From the NCBI GenBank assembly GCA_964624795.1, contig CAZUZS010000002.1, positions 62,001 through 126,000 of the forward strand: 64,000 nt of DNA, written 5' to 3'. The position numbers and the translations under genes are program-made. Positions 63,371 to 64,000 of this stretch are shown piece after piece; positions within the stretch are counted from its first letter, which is position 1; each line of letters opens with the position of its first letter. The DNA comes from CAZUZS01 sp964624795. Lineage in GTDB: Bacteria > Calditrichota > Calditrichia > RBG-13-44-9. The notes beneath the pieces are model-generated. The model was not told the DNA's origin and searched no databases. It saw only the letters and a list, made by a program, of their open reading frames with translations.

Positions 63371-64000
63371 ATGGGTAGTTTTATTTGGTACATTCCATTT
63401 CTTCCATTGGCAGGAGCCTTAATCAACGGTCTCTTTGGTAAAGTGCTGAAAGAGAAAGCGGGATGGGTGGCGAACGCAACCATTCTCACCAGTTTCATCC
63501 TGTCTTTAATTGCGCTGTCCAAAGTTTTGGGTGGACAGACTTTCAACGGCGATCTTTTCACCTGGATTCAGGCCGGAAGTTTTAAGGCCACCTTTGGTGT
63601 GCTTGTCGATCAGCTCTCCGTCATTATGATGTTGGTGGTTACCGGCGTCGGATTCCTCATTCATTTCTATTCCATCGGGTACATGCACGGCGATGAGGGT
63701 GTGGCCCGCTATTTTTCCTTTCTGAACCTGTTCATTTTCTTTATGCTGATGCTGGTGATGGGCAATAACCTGCTGTTGCTCTACTTAGGCTGGGAAGGTG
63801 TCGGGCTTTGCTCTTACCTGTTGATCGGTTTCTGGTACCAAAAACCTTCGGCTGCCAATGCCGGCATGAAAGCATTCATCACCAACCGTGTAGGCGATTT
63901 CGGTTTTGCTATCGGCATCATGATCATCTTCACCACCATCGGTACCATCAGCTACAGCGAGGTTTTTTCGCAGACCGAAAAGCTGGTATCGGCAGGCGTG
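63371..64000 (+). CDS. nuoL: NADH-quinone oxidoreductase subunit L, 5' part
   Basis: Reading from the ATG at 63371 (GAGG upstream) to the window edge gives 210 residues with no stop. It opens WYIPFLPLAGALING, and has 'LVDQLSVIMMLVVTGVGFLIHFYSIGYM', LYLGWEGVGLCSYLLIGFWY and 'KAFITNRVGDFGFAIGI', all typical of NuoL, the largest antiporter-like proton-pumping subunit. The gene is cut by the window edge. Confidence 0.97.
   Translation, partial: MGSFIWYIPFLPLAGALINGLFGKVLKEKAGWVANATILTSFILSLIALSKVLGGQTFNGDLFTWIQAGSFKATFGVLVDQLSVIMMLVVTGVGFLIHFYSIGYMHGDEGVARYFSFLNLFIFFMLMLVMGNNLLLLYLGWEGVGLCSYLLIGFWYQKPSAANAGMKAFITNRVGDFGFAIGIMIIFTTIGTISYSEVFSQTEKLVSAGV

Overview
The window looks like a chromosome piece from a Gram-negative bacterium of the FCB superphylum, most like Calditrichota or KSB1-type lineages. 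This is an inference. It rests on a type IX secretion (T9SS) C-terminal signal with the NYPNPFNPSTTI motif (23804-25252), a short primary-type sigma factor of about 280 residues, lipoproteins, an outer-membrane beta-barrel ending in Phe, and multihaem cytochromes. No rRNA, tRNA, CRISPR array, phage or insertion sequence was seen by eye. Several genes use TTG starts backed by good Shine-Dalgarno (SD) sequences.

Layout. 1-181: 5' end of a divergent secreted-protein gene. 557-5662: one giant gene joining a BREX BrxC/PglY-like ATPase to a PglZ-like phosphatase domain, with no other BREX genes beside it. 6170-13524: an electron-conduit-like cluster (two NHL beta-propellers, a 12-haem and a 4-haem cytochrome, a 5-haem lipoprotein and an outer-membrane barrel). 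13778-23482: PEP carboxylase, an SDR, a 16-residue-repeat surface protein, a CPBP protease, a frameshifted quinone-oxidoreductase-type gene, an aldo/keto reductase and an MFS transporter. 23557-25252 (minus): a TlpA-like thioredoxin with an in-frame TGA in its active site, very probably selenocysteine, followed by a highly folded 181-nt RNA candidate and an intrinsic terminator. 25716-42757: dTDP-glucose dehydratase, a spore-photolyase-like radical SAM protein, an HD-GYP response regulator coupled to an acyl-CoA dehydrogenase, the tig-clpP-clpX set with lon, a GH63/trehalase-like lipoprotein, and a TPR/SH3 gene set.

43826-50111 is a bacterial microcompartment (BMC) locus of the sugar-phosphate-utilising (SPU) type: an RpiB-DeoC fusion, a CoA-acylating aldehyde dehydrogenase, one BMC-H, two BMC-T and three BMC-P shell proteins. 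Just downstream are a sigma factor, an alpha-phosphohexomutase and a pyrimidine-nucleoside phosphorylase. Together these suggest a route from deoxynucleosides to deoxyribose-1-P, deoxyribose-5-P, then acetaldehyde plus glyceraldehyde-3-P, and acetyl-CoA, with the aldehyde step enclosed.

54544-64000 is a complex I operon, nuoA-C-D-E-F-G-H-J-K-L (L runs off the window). It lacks nuoB and nuoI and is interrupted by a DUF433/DUF5615 toxin-antitoxin-like pair between nuoF and nuoG and by a lone MNT-type nucleotidyltransferase gene between nuoK and nuoL.
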